From Kocuria soli (lineage in GTDB: Bacteria > Actinomycetota > Actinomycetes > Actinomycetales > Micrococcaceae): a stretch of DNA of 64,000 nt. Shown in pieces: positions 35,292-45,817 of the stretch. The notes below the pieces were generated by a model that made no database searches, was not told the DNA's origin, and was given only the letters and a program-made list of their open reading frames with translations. How positions within the stretch are numbered: position 1 is the stretch's first letter; each line of letters opens with the position of its first letter. The DNA is taken from assembly GCF_003797835.1 (NCBI RefSeq), contig NZ_RKMF01000002.1, forward strand, positions 1 to 64,000, given 5' to 3'. The translations under genes and the position numbers were made by a program.

Positions 35292-37940
35292 TCAGCCGGC
35301 CGGGGTTTCCTCCGGGTCAGCCAGAACGACGTCGGTGACCAGGAGGCCGCCGTCGTCGATCACGCCTTCGGTCAACGTGATCTCGCGGGCGTTGCCGGCC
35401 GCCTTGAGGTCTTCCAGGCCCACCTGCAACTGGGCCACCTGCGCGGCGGAGCCGGTGACGGTGCCCGACAGAACCTCGGTGCGCTGCTTGACCTTGGCCT
35501 CCGACTTGGACTTCCGCAGCCCCGACAGGGCCTGGCTCACGGTGTCCAGAGCTTCAGAATCCACGGTTGGCCACGGCCATTGGGTCGACCTTGGCCATGT
35601 CTGATTGTGCACGGAACCCGAACGCCACCAGGACCAGACCTCTTCCGTCGCGAACGGGATGAACGGTGCGAACAGGCGCAGCACGGTGTCCAGGGTGGTG
35701 GCCAGTGCGGCGTGGACGGAGGCCTGCTCAGCATCTCCACGAGCACCGTAGGCCCGGTCCTTGACCAGTTCGACGTAGTCGTCCGTGAAGGTCCAGAAGA
35801 AGGTTTCGACCCTCTGCAGGGCCACGGAGTACATGTACATCTGCATGAACGAGTCTGCGGCTGCAACCACCTCTGCCAATCGTTGCAAAAGCGCGCGGTC
35901 CAAGTCGTTGGTCAGCACGGACGCATCCACCGTTGATGAAACGTCCCCGCCAATCACCGAGGCCTCCGTCACCCCCTGACCGAGCACGAATTTTGCAGCG
36001 TTGAGCAGCTTGATCGCCAGGCGACGGCCGATCTTCATCTGACCTTCGTCATAGGCGGTGTCCGCTCCCAGGCGAGCCGAGGCGGCCCAGTAGCGCACGG
36101 CGTCCGAGCCGTACTTCTCCAGGACCTCGTTGGGGACCACCACGTTGCCCTTGGACTTGGACATCTTCTTGCGGTCCGGATCCAAGATCCAGCCCGACAG
36201 TGCCGTGTTGGTCCACGGCACCGAGTCCTCCAAGGAGTTCGACCGCACGGCGGTGGAGAACAGCCAGGTCCGGATGATGTCGTGCCCCTGCGGGCGCAGG
36301 TCCATGGGGAACGTGACCTGGTGCAGGGCGTCGTCCACGGCCCAACCGGTCGCGATCTGCGGGGTCAACGACGACGTCGCCCACGTGTCCAAAACGTCCG
36401 GGTCTCCGGTGAACCCGCCGGGCTGATCGCGCTGGTCCTCGGTGTACCCCGGGGCGGGCTCGGCGGCGGGGTCGACCGGCAACTGCTCGGCCGACGGGAG
36501 GACGGGGTTCTCGTAGTCCGGGTCGCCGTCGTTGTTGACCGGGTACCACACGGGGATCGGCACGCCGAAGTAGCGCTGACGGGAGATGAGCCAGTCGCCG
36601 TTGAGGCCTTCGATCCAGTTCTCGTAGCGGGACCGCATGAACCCCGGGTGCCACTGCATCTCCCGGCCGCGGTTGATCAGTGCTTCACGGCGCGCGGCGT
36701 CGCGCCCACCGTTGCGGATGTACCACTGGCGGGAGGTCACGACCTCCAGGGGCTTGTCGCCCTTCTCGTAGAAGTTCACGGGGTGGGTGATCTTCTTGGG
36801 CTCGCCCTCCAGATCGCCGGATTCCCGCAGCATCTCGACCACGGCCTGCTGGGCGGAGAACACGGTCTTGCCCGCCACGTTCGTGTAGCGCTCGGAGGGG
36901 GCGCCGTCGGAAATCCACTCCGGGGTCTCCGAGGCGAACCGGCCGTCGCGGCCGATCAACGCGCGGGTGGGCAGCTCCAGCTCGCGCCACCAGGTGACGT
37001 CGGTCAGGTCGCCGAACGTACAGATCATGGCGATGCCCGATCCCTTGTCCGGCTGGGCCAGCGGGTGCGCCTTGACCTCGACCTCGACGTCGAAGAGCGG
37101 GGAGCGCACGGTCGTGCCGAACAGCGGCTGGTAGCGCTCGTCATCGGGGTGGGCCACCAGCGCGACGCACGCGGGGAGCAGCTCGGGGCGGGTGGTCTCG
37201 ATGAAGACCTTCTGTCCGTCCGGAGCATGGAAGGACACGCGGTGGTAGGCGCCCTCCCGCTCCTTGTCCTCGATCTCGGCCTGCGCGACGGCGGTGCGGA
37301 AGGTTACGTCCCACATGGTGGGGGCCTCGGCCATGTACGCGTTGCCGGCTTCCAGGTCCTTGAGGAAGGCGAGCTGGGAGACCTTTCGGGAGTGGTCGTC
37401 GATGGTGCGGTACGTTCGGGTCCAGTCGACGGAGAGGCCCAGCGTGGCGAACAGGTGCTCGAAGACCTTCTCGTCCTCGACCGCGAGTTCCTCGCACAGC
37501 TCGATGAAGTTGCGGCGGGAGACAACGTCCCAGTCACGCTGGTTCTTGGCCGGCTTTTCCGGCGGGCGGTAGCCCTCCACGTAGTGCAGGGCGGGATCAC
37601 AGCGGACACCGTAGTAGTTCTGGACGCGCCGTTCGGTCGGCAGGCCGTTGTCGTCCCAGCCAAGGGGGTAGAAGACGTTCTTGCCGGTCATGCGCTGATA
37701 GCGCGCGATGACGTCCGTCTGGGTGTAGGAGAACATGTGCCCCACGTGCAGCGAGCCGGAGGCCGTGGGCGGGGGAGTGTCGATCGAGTACACCTGCTCG
37801 CGCGTGGTGTTCGCGTCGAAGGCGAAGGTGCCCTGTTCGCGCCACTGCTGGGAGTACTTCTCTTCGAGGCCCTCCAATGCGGGCTTGTCGGGGACGGTCA
37901 CGGTGGTGGGCGTGTCTGTGCCCTGCGTGTTTTCAGCCAT
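35292..37940 (-). CDS. valS: Valine-tRNA ligase
   Basis: This 882-residue class I synthetase charges tRNA-Val. The HIGH motif appears as GSLHVGHMF and the KMSKS motif as KKMSKSKGNVV. The editing (CP1) domain lies between them, and a C-terminal anticodon-binding region ends with a short coiled segment (LRKSKSEAKVKQRTEV). The pattern GWDDNGLPTERRVQNYYGV is of the kind seen in an actinobacterial ValS branch. ATG 37940 (MAENTQGTDT) starts the frame; the Shine-Dalgarno is weak. It ends at a strong terminator, so it is probably monocistronic. Confidence 0.95.
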   Translation of the reverse strand: MAENTQGTDTPTTVTVPDKPALEGLEEKYSQQWREQGTFAFDANTTREQVYSIDTPPPTASGSLHVGHMFSYTQTDVIARYQRMTGKNVFYPLGWDDNGLPTERRVQNYYGVRCDPALHYVEGYRPPEKPAKNQRDWDVVSRRNFIELCEELAVEDEKVFEHLFATLGLSVDWTRTYRTIDDHSRKVSQLAFLKDLEAGNAYMAEAPTMWDVTFRTAVAQAEIEDKEREGAYHRVSFHAPDGQKVFIETTRPELLPACVALVAHPDDERYQPLFGTTVRSPLFDVEVEVKAHPLAQPDKGSGIAMICTFGDLTDVTWWRELELPTRALIGRDGRFASETPEWISDGAPSERYTNVAGKTVFSAQQAVVEMLRESGDLEGEPKKITHPVNFYEKGDKPLEVVTSRQWYIRNGGRDAARREALINRGREMQWHPGFMRSRYENWIEGLNGDWLISRQRYFGVPIPVWYPVNNDGDPDYENPVLPSAEQLPVDPAAEPAPGYTEDQRDQPGGFTGDPDVLDTWATSSLTPQIATGWAVDDALHQVTFPMDLRPQGHDIIRTWLFSTAVRSNSLEDSVPWTNTALSGWILDPDRKKMSKSKGNVVVPNEVLEKYGSDAVRYWAASARLGADTAYDEGQMKIGRRLAIKLLNAAKFVLGQGVTEASVIGGDVSSTVDASVLTNDLDRALLQRLAEVVAAADSFMQMYMYSVALQRVETFFWTFTDDYVELVKDRAYGARGDAEQASVHAALATTLDTVLRLFAPFIPFATEEVWSWWRSGSVHNQTWPRSTQWPWPTVDSEALDTVSQALSGLRKSKSEAKVKQRTEVLSGTVTGSAAQVAQLQVGLEDLKAAGNAREITLTEGVIDDGGLLVTDVVLADPEETPAG

Positions 37941-38047
37941 GCGGGCCAGTCTTTCATGTTTGGCCCGCTACTCCGGGTGCGGTGACCATGCGTCGGGGGG
38001 TGACCTGAGTCAAGACGTGGGCCGGTGCGGGTGCGTACGGTGGGCAG

Positions 38048-38398
38048 ATGACTGAGATCGTGACCAAGCGAGTCCGTGAGGAACCCTCCGACGACGACGG
38101 CCAACGCCTTCTTGTCGATCGGTTGTGGCCTCGCGGTGTGACCAAGGAGCAGGCCGCGTTGGACGGGCACCCGAAGGACGTGGCGCCGTCGAACGAACTG
38201 CGGAAGTGGTTTCACGGTGGGGGCTCCTTTGAAGAGTTCGCCGACAAATACCGCGCGGAACTGGACGACAGCCAGGCGGCGGCGGACTTTGTCCAGGAGA
38301 TCAAGCAGCTCCCCAAGGTGACGCTGCTCTACGGGGCAAAGGACACCCAGCAGAACCATGCTGAGGTGCTCAAGCAGTGGTTGGAAGAACACCTCTGA
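38048..38398 (+). CDS. DUF488 family protein
   Basis: This 116-residue protein carries the DUF488 signature: an N-terminal VDRLWPRGVTKEQAALDGHPKDVAPS, RKWFHGGGSFEEF and the C-terminal VTLLYGAKDTQQNHAEVLKQWLE. The function is not established; members are small cytoplasmic proteins. It is divergent from valS across about 107 bases and stands 81 bases before an SDR gene. Confidence 0.88.
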   Translation: MTEIVTKRVREEPSDDDGQRLLVDRLWPRGVTKEQAALDGHPKDVAPSNELRKWFHGGGSFEEFADKYRAELDDSQAAADFVQEIKQLPKVTLLYGAKDTQQNHAEVLKQWLEEHL

Positions 38399-38479
38399 GA
38401 TCGTGCGCCTACCGCCATGGGTAGCCGCGGACCGCCACGCACCCTGGATGCTGCGGGATGCGCTCGGTAGCGTGGGGGC

Positions 38480-39268
38480 ATGACTGAGAACACTGCCGCA
38501 CAGCAGAAGACCACGGAGTCCGGACGCCAGATGGTCGCCGTCGTGACGGGCGCGTCCACAGGAATCGGCGAAGCGACGGCGAAGAAGCTGCGACAGGACG
38601 GGTGGACCGTCTACGCGGTCGCGCGGCGAGCGGAGCGGTTGGAGGACCTCGCTGGAGAGACCGGCGTGATTCCAGCCGCCACGGACATCACCGACCAGGA
38701 TCAGGTGAACGCATTGCGTGATCGGGTGCTGGACGAACAGGGCACGATCGACGCGTTGATCAACATTTCAGGCGGAGCCCGCGGCGTCGACAAGGTCGGC
38801 GATGCCAAGGACGACGACTGGAACTTCATGTATGACGTCAATGTCATGGGCACGATGCGCCTGATCCGGGCGTTCCTGCCGGCTCTGCGCGAGAACGGGG
38901 AAGGCACGGTCCTCAACCTGACCTCCGTGGCTGCGGAGTTCGCCTACGAAGGTGGTTCCGGCTACAACGCCGCCAAGTTCGGCCAGCGGGCCCTGACGCA
39001 GGCACTGCGGCTGGAGGAGGCCGAGAACAACATCCGCGTGATCGAGGTTGCCCCGGGACTGGTCCACACCCCGGAGTTCTCGCTCATGCGGCTGGGCGAT
39101 CAGGCGGCCGCGGACAAGGTGTACGCCGGCGTGGAGAAGCCACTGACCTCAGAGGACGTCGCGGAGGTTTGCGCCTTCGCCGTGAACCTGCCGCATCACA
39201 TCGACCTGGACACCATCACGGTCAAGCCCGTGGCCCAGGCTGCGGTCCACAAGATGATCCGAAAGTAG
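38480..39268 (+). CDS. Short-chain dehydrogenase/reductase
   Basis: This 262-residue Rossmann-fold oxidoreductase has the classical SDR motifs: cofactor loop TGASTGIG (about residues 24-31), the NISGGARG strand and the catalytic YNAAK. ARRAERLED after the second strand suggests an NADP(H) preference. The substrate is unknown; the closest general resemblance is to serine/3-hydroxy-acid dehydrogenases of the YdfG type. A GGGGG-containing sequence precedes the ATG. The gene ends at the second copy of the long palindrome family. Confidence 0.9.
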   Translation: MTENTAAQQKTTESGRQMVAVVTGASTGIGEATAKKLRQDGWTVYAVARRAERLEDLAGETGVIPAATDITDQDQVNALRDRVLDEQGTIDALINISGGARGVDKVGDAKDDDWNFMYDVNVMGTMRLIRAFLPALRENGEGTVLNLTSVAAEFAYEGGSGYNAAKFGQRALTQALRLEEAENNIRVIEVAPGLVHTPEFSLMRLGDQAAADKVYAGVEKPLTSEDVAEVCAFAVNLPHHIDLDTITVKPVAQAAVHKMIRK

Positions 39269-39279
39269 ACCCCCTCATC

Positions 39280-39344
39280 CCGCTGAACCCTCGCGAAGCT
39301 GCCGCATCAGCACCTGATGCGGCAGTTTCGCGAGGGTTCAGCGG
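39280..39344. repeat. Long palindrome, copy B of the three-copy family
   Basis: 31-bp arms (39280-39310 and 39314-39344) with one G/T mismatch and a 3-base loop, containing the shared core CCCTCGCGAAGCTGCCGCAT. It sits between the convergent SDR and purU genes, likely terminating both. Confidence 0.9.
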
Positions 39345-39363
39345 TGGGTAAAGAGGGCGCAGG

Positions 39364-40269
39364 TCAGCCGAAGACGACCGTGCGGTCGCCGTCCAGGAAG
39401 ATCCGTCCCTCGCAGTGGGCCTTGACCGCCCGGTAGAGCACGTTGCGTTCGACGTCGGCGCCGGACTTGACCAGTTCGTCCTTGGTGTGGCGGTGATCCA
39501 CTCGGACCACGTCCTGTTCGATGATCGGCCCCTCGTCCAGATCCGCCGTGACGTAATGGGCGGTGGCGCCGATCATCTTCACGCCGCGGTCATGCGCTCG
39601 CTGGTACGGATTGGCACCGATGAACGACGGCAGGAACGAGTGGTGGATGTTGATGATCGGGCACGGAGCCTTCTGCAGAAAGTCATCGCTCAGGATCCGC
39701 ATGTACCGCGCCAGGACGACGACGTCGACGTCCGTGCCGATGGCCTCCAGCACGGCGGCCTCATGCTCTTCCTTGGTCAGATCGGCGTTGGGCACCACCA
39801 CGTGCTCGATGCCGTAGAAGTCGCACAAAGGGCCGTGGACGTCATGGTTGGCCACGACCTTGACCACCTCACCCGAGAGCTGATCGGTCTGGGCGCGGCG
39901 AATCATCTCGACCACGCAGTGATCGGTCTTGGACGCCAGGACCACCACGCGCAGCTTGGACGGATACGGCTGGACCTCCACGATGGAGTCATCCACGGAA
40001 TTCGTCAGACGCTCACGGAGGCGGTGGAACTCGGCGTCCGCGGCGTCGTCGTCGGGAGTCCGGTCGGCGGGGGAATCCACCACCGCGCGGAAGAAGAACG
40101 AACCCCCGGAGGTGCCGTGAACCGGGGCGCCCGTTTGGGGGAGCGCGTCCGCGTCCGTGAACTGGTCCAGCTGGAGGATGTTCATACCTCGGTCCGCGAA
40201 CGCGGTGGTGATGGTGCCCACCAGGCCGGGGCGATCGGGACAGGTGACGCGGACGATGCGCTGGGCCAT
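39364..40269 (-). CDS. purU: Formyltetrahydrofolate deformylase
   Basis: This 301-residue enzyme hydrolyses 10-formyl-THF to THF and formate, balancing one-carbon pools. An N-terminal ACT domain (VRVTCPDRPGLVGTITTAFA) precedes a formyltransferase-like domain with NIHHSFLPSFIGANPY, MIGATAHYVTADLDEGPI and a conserved aspartate. ATG 40269 (MAQRIVRV) begins the ACT domain; the upstream extension lies in the divergent ileS leader region. The length fits the family (about 285-300). Confidence 0.94.
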   Translation of the reverse strand: MAQRIVRVTCPDRPGLVGTITTAFADRGMNILQLDQFTDADALPQTGAPVHGTSGGSFFFRAVVDSPADRTPDDDAADAEFHRLRERLTNSVDDSIVEVQPYPSKLRVVVLASKTDHCVVEMIRRAQTDQLSGEVVKVVANHDVHGPLCDFYGIEHVVVPNADLTKEEHEAAVLEAIGTDVDVVVLARYMRILSDDFLQKAPCPIINIHHSFLPSFIGANPYQRAHDRGVKMIGATAHYVTADLDEGPIIEQDVVRVDHRHTKDELVKSGADVERNVLYRAVKAHCEGRIFLDGDRTVVFG

Positions 40270-40369
40270 GAAGCTGCGGCCTCCAAATACGGGACGTGCG
40301 GATGATGACTGCCGACCATGGTCCCACAGGTCAATCGCCACGCAGCGTGAATCGCACCCGTTCACCACG

Positions 40370-40375
40370 TACACT
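40370..40375 (+). promoter_or_regulatory. Candidate -10 box of the ileS transcript
   Basis: TACACT lies just upstream of the T-box leader in the 352-base gap between purU and ileS. No clear -35 is visible at the right spacing, so this is tentative. Confidence 0.3.
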
Positions 40376-40379
40376 TGAC

Positions 40380-40600
40380 CCGACTTGGCGTTGATCCGGC
40401 CATCACCGGGGAGCCTTCGGAAGAAAGGGACGTCCGCACCAGCGGGCCCTCAGTAGAACCGAACGGGTCAGGCCCGTGACAGCCTGCAATCAAGCGGCAT
40501 CGGCTTAGGGATGAGCGACGACGGCGACCGTCGTCATAAATCCCACGGCCAGTGCAAGCGAGGTGGTACCGCGCCACCCGCCCACCCGGGCGGACGGCGT
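40380..40600 (+). ncRNA. T-box leader of ileS (translational type)
   Basis: The conserved T-box bulge sequence AGGTGGTACCGCG lies at 40561-40573, preceded by a long structured leader. A short 5' stem region carries ATC triplets (40394-40396, 40402-40404), either of which could be the isoleucine specifier. Downstream, a G+C-rich pairing (CCCGCCCACCCGGGCGG) leads directly to the start codon with no T-run. This fits the actinobacterial class in which uncharged tRNA-Ile frees the ribosome-binding site rather than preventing termination. Confidence 0.85.
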
Positions 40601-40621
40601 CCTTGCAGCCCCAGCAGAAGC

Positions 40622-43600
40622 ATGAGCAAGGACGGCCAGCCCGTGAACCAGCCGCTGTATCCCAAGGCGAGCACCAACCCCGACGCCCAGGGGGTGCCGA
40701 CCTCCCCGCGCTTCCCGGAGATCGAGGAGCGCGTCCTGGAGTACTGGAAGAACGACAACACCTTCCAGGCCAGCATCGACCAGCGCCCGGCCGGGGAGAA
40801 CGGCTCCAACGAGTTCGTGTTCTACGACGGCCCTCCCTTTGCCAACGGCCTGCCCCACTACGGCCACCTGCTGACGGGCTACGTCAAGGACCTGGTGGCG
40901 CGGTACCAGACCCAGAAGGGCCACCGTGTGGAGCGGCGCTTCGGCTGGGACACCCACGGTCTGCCGGCCGAGCTGGAGGCCATGAAGCAGCTGGGCATGA
41001 ACGACAAGAAGCAGATCGAGGCCATGGGCATCGACCGCTTCAACGACGCCTGCCGCGAATCCGTGATGAAGTACGCCGGCGAGTGGCAGGACTACGTCAC
41101 CCGCCAGGCCCGCTGGGTGGATTTCGAGAACGACTACAAAACGCTCAACGTCGAGTACATGGAATCGGTCATCCACGCCTTCGCCGAACTGGACAAGAAG
41201 GGCCTGGTCTACAAGGGCTACCGCGTGCTGCCGTACTGCTGGAAGGACGAGACCCCTCTGTCCAACCACGAGCTGCGCATGGACGACGACGTCTACCAGG
41301 ACCGCACGGACCAGACCGTCACCGTCGCCTTCCGCTTGACCGGCGAGTTGGCCACGGCGGGCAAGATCGACGACGACGCCGTTGCAGCCGCTACCGCCGA
41401 ACTGGCTGCCGAGCTCTCCGGCGCCGAGGCCCTGGCCTGGACCACCACGCCCTGGACGCTGCCGACCAACCAGGCGCTCGCCGTCGGACCGGAGATCGAC
41501 TACGTGCTGGTTCCGGGCGCCGGTGACTTCCAGGGGCGCACGTTCCTGCTGGCCGAGGCGCTGCTCCCGGCGCACACCAAGGCGTTGGGCCACGAGGACT
41601 CGGAGGCGGCGGGTGCCGCCGTCGTGAAGCGGGTCAAGGGCGCTGAGCTCGAGGGCCTGAAGTACGAGCCCCTGTGGGACTACGTGGGCCAGCTGCCGTC
41701 CACCCTGGTGGAACTGGCGCCGGGGCAGGACGTCGCGAGTTCGTGGCAGATCATCGTGGCGGACTACGTGACCGTCACGGACGGCACGGGCCTGGTCCAC
41801 CAGGCGCCCGCCTACGGTGAGGACGACCAGAAGGCCACGGGCGAGTACGGCATCCCCGTGGTGCTCTCGCTCAACGAATCCGGCGAGTTCCTGCCGTGGC
41901 TCGCGGACACGGGCGTCTCCGCGGAGGCTCCGCTGGCGTCCATCGCGGGACTGAACGTGTTCGACCCGGACGTTTCGCGCACGATCATCCGCAACCTGCG
42001 GGAACGGAACCTGCTGGTCAAGCAGGACTCCTACCAGCACTCCTACCCGCACTGCTGGCGCTGCCGGAACCCCCTGATCTACCGCGCGGTGGATTCGTGG
42101 TTCGTGGAGGTCACGCGGTTCAAGGACCGCATGCTCGAACTCAACGAGGAGATCACCTGGATCCCCGGCAACGTCAAGCACGGGCAGTTCGGGCGGTGGC
42201 TGGAGAACGCGCGCGACTGGTCCATCTCCCGTAACCGCTACTGGGGTTCACCCATCCCCGTGTGGGAGTCCGACGACCCGCGCTTCCCCCGCCGGGACGT
42301 CTACGGCTCCCTGGCGGAGATGGAGCGCGACTTCGGGCGGCTGCCGCTCAACGCCCACGGTGAGGTGGACCTGCACCGCCCGTGGATTGACGACCTCACC
42401 CGGCCTCACCCGGACCCGGAGGCCGCTGCCGCCGGTGCCGTGATGCGGCGTGTTCCGGAGGTCCTGGACGTGTGGTTCGACTCGGGCTCCATGCCCTACG
42501 CCCAGGTCCACTACCCGATGGAGAACGAACAGTGGTTCAGCACCCACAACCCGGGTGACTTCATCGTGGAGTACATCGGCCAGACCCGCGGGTGGTTCTA
42601 CACCCTGCACATCCTGGCCACCGCGCTGTTCGACCGCCCGGCCTTCCGCAACGTGATCTCCCACGGCATCGTGCTGGGCTCCGACGGGCAGAAGATGTCC
42701 AAGTCGCTGCGGAACTACCCGGACGTCAACGAGGTCCTGGACCGCGACGGCGCCGACGCCATGCGGTGGTTCCTCATGTCCAGCGCGATCCTGCGCGGCG
42801 GCAACCTGATCGTCACGGAGGAGGGGATCCGCGAGGCAACCCGCCAGATGCTCCTGCCCTTGTGGAGCACGTGGTACTTCTTCAGCCTCTACGCCAATGC
42901 CGCGAACAACGGTTCGGGGTACCAGGCCTCCAAGCGCTACGACTCCGAGAACGTGATGGACCGCTACGTCCTGACCCGCACCGGAGCAGCAGTCCGCGAG
43001 GTCGGGGAGAAGTTCGACGAGTACGACATCTGGGGTGCCGCCGAAGCGCTGCGCAACCACATGGAACTGGTGACCAACTGGTACGTGCGCCGCTCGCGTG
43101 ACCGGTTCTTCGACGAAGATCCCGTGGCCTTCGACGTGCTCTACACCGTCCTGGAAACCACCACGCGCCTGTCGGCCTCCCTGCTGCCGCTGATCTCCGA
43201 GGAGGTCTGGCGTGGGCTGACGGGCGGGCGTTCGGTACACATGACCGACTGGCCGGATGCCGACCTGTTCCCGCACGGGGAGCAGGACCTGGCGCTGGTG
43301 GACCGCATGGAAACCACCCGCACCGTGGCCTCGGCCGGCTCGGCACTGCGCAAGGCCCACAAGCTGCGCGTCCGCCAGCCCCTGGCCGGACTGACCGTTG
43401 CCGTGCCCGGTGGCAAGGACCTGGCGGGGACGTTCGAGCAGATCATCGCCGACGAGCTGAACCTCAAATCCGTGACCCTCCTGGACGCCGCGGACACCAG
43501 CCCCGCGGACTTCGGCATCTCCCAGCAGCTCAAGGTCAACGCCCGCGCCGCCGGCCCGCGCCTGGGCAAGGGGGTCCAGGCGGTCATCAAGGCCACCAAG

Positions 43601-44005
43601 ACCGGGGACTGGGAGATTTCCGACGACGGCGTGGTCACCGCCGGCGGTGTGGAACTGGTCGAGGACGAATACGAACTGGAAACGGTCGTGTCCGACGACG
43701 CGGCATCCGGTGCGGTCTCCGTGCTGCCCGGCGGTGGGTTCCTGGTGCTGGACACTGAGCTGACTCCGGAACTCGAAGCCGAAGGCATTGCCCGCGACCT
43801 GATCCGCACCATCCAGCAGGCGCGGAAGGAAGCGGGGCTCCACGTGTCGGACCGGATCCGTACCGTGGTGACGGACACCGCCGAGGTGCTCTCCGCCGTC
43901 GAAGCCAACCGGGATCTGGTGTCCTCCGAGACCTTGACCGTGGAGCTGGTCCTCGAGCCCGCCGTCGACGGCGAACCCGCAGTGAGCGTGGAGGTGCAGC
44001 GATGA
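40622..44005 (+). CDS. ileS: Isoleucine-tRNA ligase
   Basis: This protein of about 1127 residues is a class I synthetase that charges tRNA-Ile and edits mischarged valine. The HIGH motif is in [14 protein letters not shown] and KMSKS in [13 protein letters not shown], with [12 protein letters not shown] and the editing domain ([17 protein letters not shown]) between. There is a long C-terminal RNA-binding part. The length fits the eukaryote-like IleS group common in actinobacteria, which is often less sensitive to mupirocin. ATG 40622 ([10 protein letters not shown]) immediately follows the T-box; the in-frame upstream start lies inside the riboswitch. The stop overlaps the folC start by 4 bases. 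Confidence 0.95.
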   Translation: MSKDGQPVNQPLYPKASTNPDAQGVPTSPRFPEIEERVLEYWKNDNTFQASIDQRPAGENGSNEFVFYDGPPFANGLPHYGHLLTGYVKDLVARYQTQKGHRVERRFGWDTHGLPAELEAMKQLGMNDKKQIEAMGIDRFNDACRESVMKYAGEWQDYVTRQARWVDFENDYKTLNVEYMESVIHAFAELDKKGLVYKGYRVLPYCWKDETPLSNHELRMDDDVYQDRTDQTVTVAFRLTGELATAGKIDDDAVAAATAELAAELSGAEALAWTTTPWTLPTNQALAVGPEIDYVLVPGAGDFQGRTFLLAEALLPAHTKALGHEDSEAAGAAVVKRVKGAELEGLKYEPLWDYVGQLPSTLVELAPGQDVASSWQIIVADYVTVTDGTGLVHQAPAYGEDDQKATGEYGIPVVLSLNESGEFLPWLADTGVSAEAPLASIAGLNVFDPDVSRTIIRNLRERNLLVKQDSYQHSYPHCWRCRNPLIYRAVDSWFVEVTRFKDRMLELNEEITWIPGNVKHGQFGRWLENARDWSISRNRYWGSPIPVWESDDPRFPRRDVYGSLAEMERDFGRLPLNAHGEVDLHRPWIDDLTRPHPDPEAAAAGAVMRRVPEVLDVWFDSGSMPYAQVHYPMENEQWFSTHNPGDFIVEYIGQTRGWFYTLHILATALFDRPAFRNVISHGIVLGSDGQKMSKSLRNYPDVNEVLDRDGADAMRWFLMSSAILRGGNLIVTEEGIREATRQMLLPLWSTWYFFSLYANAANNGSGYQASKRYDSENVMDRYVLTRTGAAVREVGEKFDEYDIWGAAEALRNHMELVTNWYVRRSRDRFFDEDPVAFDVLYTVLETTTRLSASLLPLISEEVWRGLTGGRSVHMTDWPDADLFPHGEQDLALVDRMETTRTVASAGSALRKAHKLRVRQPLAGLTVAVPGGKDLAGTFEQIIADELNLKSVTLLDAADTSPADFGISQQLKVNARAAGPRLGKGVQAVIKATKTGDWEISDDGVVTAGGVELVEDEYELETVVSDDAASGAVSVLPGGGFLVLDTELTPELEAEGIARDLIRTIQQARKEAGLHVSDRIRTVVTDTAEVLSAVEANRDLVSSETLTVELVLEPAVDGEPAVSVEVQR

Positions 44006-45378
44006 CCGATGCCTGGGACCTGCCCGACGCGCAGACCGTGGAGGACGTGTACCAGCTCCTCCTGGATCGCGCGCCCGAGAACAAGATGGCTCCGCGGCTG
44101 GACGCCATGCAGCAGATCGTGGAGGTGCTGGGCGACCCGCACCGTTCGGCTCCGGTCATCCACATCACGGGCACCAACGGCAAGACCTCGACGGCGCGCA
44201 TGATTGAAGCGCTGCTGCTCGCGCAGGACCTGCGCGTGGGGCGTTACACCTCCCCGCACCTGGAACGGGTCACCGAGCGCATCTGCGTGGACGGTGAACC
44301 CGTGGACGACGAGACGTTCGTCCGGGTGTTCAACGAGATCGCGCCGTACGTCGCTGTCGTGGATGCCCGTCTGGCCGAGGCGGGGGCCCCGTCGTTGACG
44401 TACTTCGAGCTCATGACCGTGTTGGCGTTTGCGGTGTTCGCGGACGCCCCGGTGGACGTCATGGTGCTGGAAGTCGGACTGGGCGGAGTCTGGGACGCGA
44501 CGAACGTGGCCGACGCGGCCGTGTCCGTGGTGACGCCCATCGACCTGGACCACACCGACCTACTGGGCGACAACGTTGAGGACATCGCCCACGAGAAGTC
44601 GGGCATCATCAAGCCGGACGGCTTCCTGGTCTCCGCAGCCCAGGACCCCGATGCGGCACAGGTGCTCCTGGAGAAGGCTCAGGACGTGGGCGTGCCCTTC
44701 CGGTTCGAGGGTGTGGAGTTCGGCGTCGAAGACCGCCTCCCCGGGGTCGGTGGGCAGCAGATCACCGTACGCGGTCTCGCCGGAACCTACGAGGACCTGC
44801 TGTTGCCGGTCCTGGGTGCCCACCAGGCATCGAATGCGGCACTGGCTGTGGCCGCCGTCGAAGCCTTCGTCGGTGGGGGAGAGAAGCCGCTGGCACGGGA
44901 CATCGTGGCCGACGGTCTGGGGGCCGTGAGCTCGCCGGGCCGGTTGGAGCTCATGCAACCGTCCCCGCCCGTGGTGATCGACGCCGCGCACAACCCGCAC
45001 GGGATTGCGGCTTCCACCGCTGCCCTGGTGGAAAGTTTCCATCCCGAACGGCTCTACGCCGTGGTGGGTGTGCTGGGAGACAAGGACGTGGACGGGATCC
45101 TGAAGTCGCTGTTGGACGGGTACTCCCACGTGGACGCCCAGTGGTGGTTCACCGCCTCCGATTCACCGCGGGCCGTGCAGCCGGAGGCCCTGGCCCAGGC
45201 CGCCGTGGACCTCGGGTTCCCGGAAGGTGCCGTTCACTCGACCGATTCCGTGGGGGAGGCCGTGTCTCAGGCTCTGGAGGCCGCCCGTACGGAGAAGGCG
45301 GAGAAGGGCGAATCCACCGTTCTGATCACCGGATCCGTGACCGTTGCCGGTGAAGCTCGCCGCATCCTGAAAGGCTGA
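44002..45378 (+). CDS. folC: Folylpolyglutamate synthase / dihydrofolate synthase
   Basis: This 458-residue Mur-ligase-type enzyme adds glutamate to dihydropteroate or folates. Visible are the ATP loop [13 protein letters not shown] (about residues 55-67), [45 protein letters not shown] and the C-terminal [10 protein letters not shown]. The ATG overlaps the ileS stop, so it shares the T-box-controlled transcript. It is followed 4 bases later by a small membrane-protein gene, an order commonly seen in actinobacteria. Confidence 0.94.
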   Translation: MTDAWDLPDAQTVEDVYQLLLDRAPENKMAPRLDAMQQIVEVLGDPHRSAPVIHITGTNGKTSTARMIEALLLAQDLRVGRYTSPHLERVTERICVDGEPVDDETFVRVFNEIAPYVAVVDARLAEAGAPSLTYFELMTVLAFAVFADAPVDVMVLEVGLGGVWDATNVADAAVSVVTPIDLDHTDLLGDNVEDIAHEKSGIIKPDGFLVSAAQDPDAAQVLLEKAQDVGVPFRFEGVEFGVEDRLPGVGGQQITVRGLAGTYEDLLLPVLGAHQASNAALAVAAVEAFVGGGEKPLARDIVADGLGAVSSPGRLELMQPSPPVVIDAAHNPHGIAASTAALVESFHPERLYAVVGVLGDKDVDGILKSLLDGYSHVDAQWWFTASDSPRAVQPEALAQAAVDLGFPEGAVHSTDSVGEAVSQALEAARTEKAEKGESTVLITGSVTVAGEARRILKG

Positions 45379-45382
45379 CCGG

Positions 45383-45817
45383 ATGGCACGTATGACCAAG
45401 GCCCAGCGGGAATGGCGGCCCAATCAGATCAAGAAGCCCCGGTCGATCAAGATGATGTTCGCCTCCACCGTGCTGACCATGGAGGCCTTCGTGGTGTTCT
45501 TCGGGGCGCTCACGGTGTTCGGGCTCTGGGGTCCGGAGCATCCGCATCGGTTGTGGGTGCTGATCGGCGGTGCCGTGTTCGCGGTGCTGTTCATCCTGTG
45601 CTGCGCGGTCCTGCGGAAGCCCTGGGGCGTTGCCGCCGGGTGGGCTCTGCAGGCATGGATGGTGCTGACCGGATTCTTCCTGCCCGCCATGTTCGTGCTG
45701 GGTGCGCTGTTCGTCGTGCTCTGGTGGTACGCCGTGCGCAAGGGAGCGCAGCTGGACCGGGAGAACGCGGAGCGGTATCAGGCCGAGCTGGATTGGCGGG
45801 CGGCGCACGGGGGTTAA
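45383..45817 (+). CDS. DUF4233 membrane protein
   Basis: This 144-residue protein has a basic N-terminus (MARMTKAQREWRPNQIKKPR), four hydrophobic helices and a charged C-terminal tail. Small DUF4233 proteins typically follow folC in actinobacteria; their function is unknown. It lies 4 bases after folC and closes the ileS-folC operon. Its last 4 bases overlap the end of the convergent TetR gene. Confidence 0.85.
   Translation: MARMTKAQREWRPNQIKKPRSIKMMFASTVLTMEAFVVFFGALTVFGLWGPEHPHRLWVLIGGAVFAVLFILCCAVLRKPWGVAAGWALQAWMVLTGFFLPAMFVLGALFVVLWWYAVRKGAQLDRENAERYQAELDWRAAHGG

Noticed and set aside
40505-43843. Minus-strand open frames of 530-560 codons under ileS
   Set aside because: They are the antisense of conserved synthetase codons, with biased composition and no Shine-Dalgarno or homologous motif.
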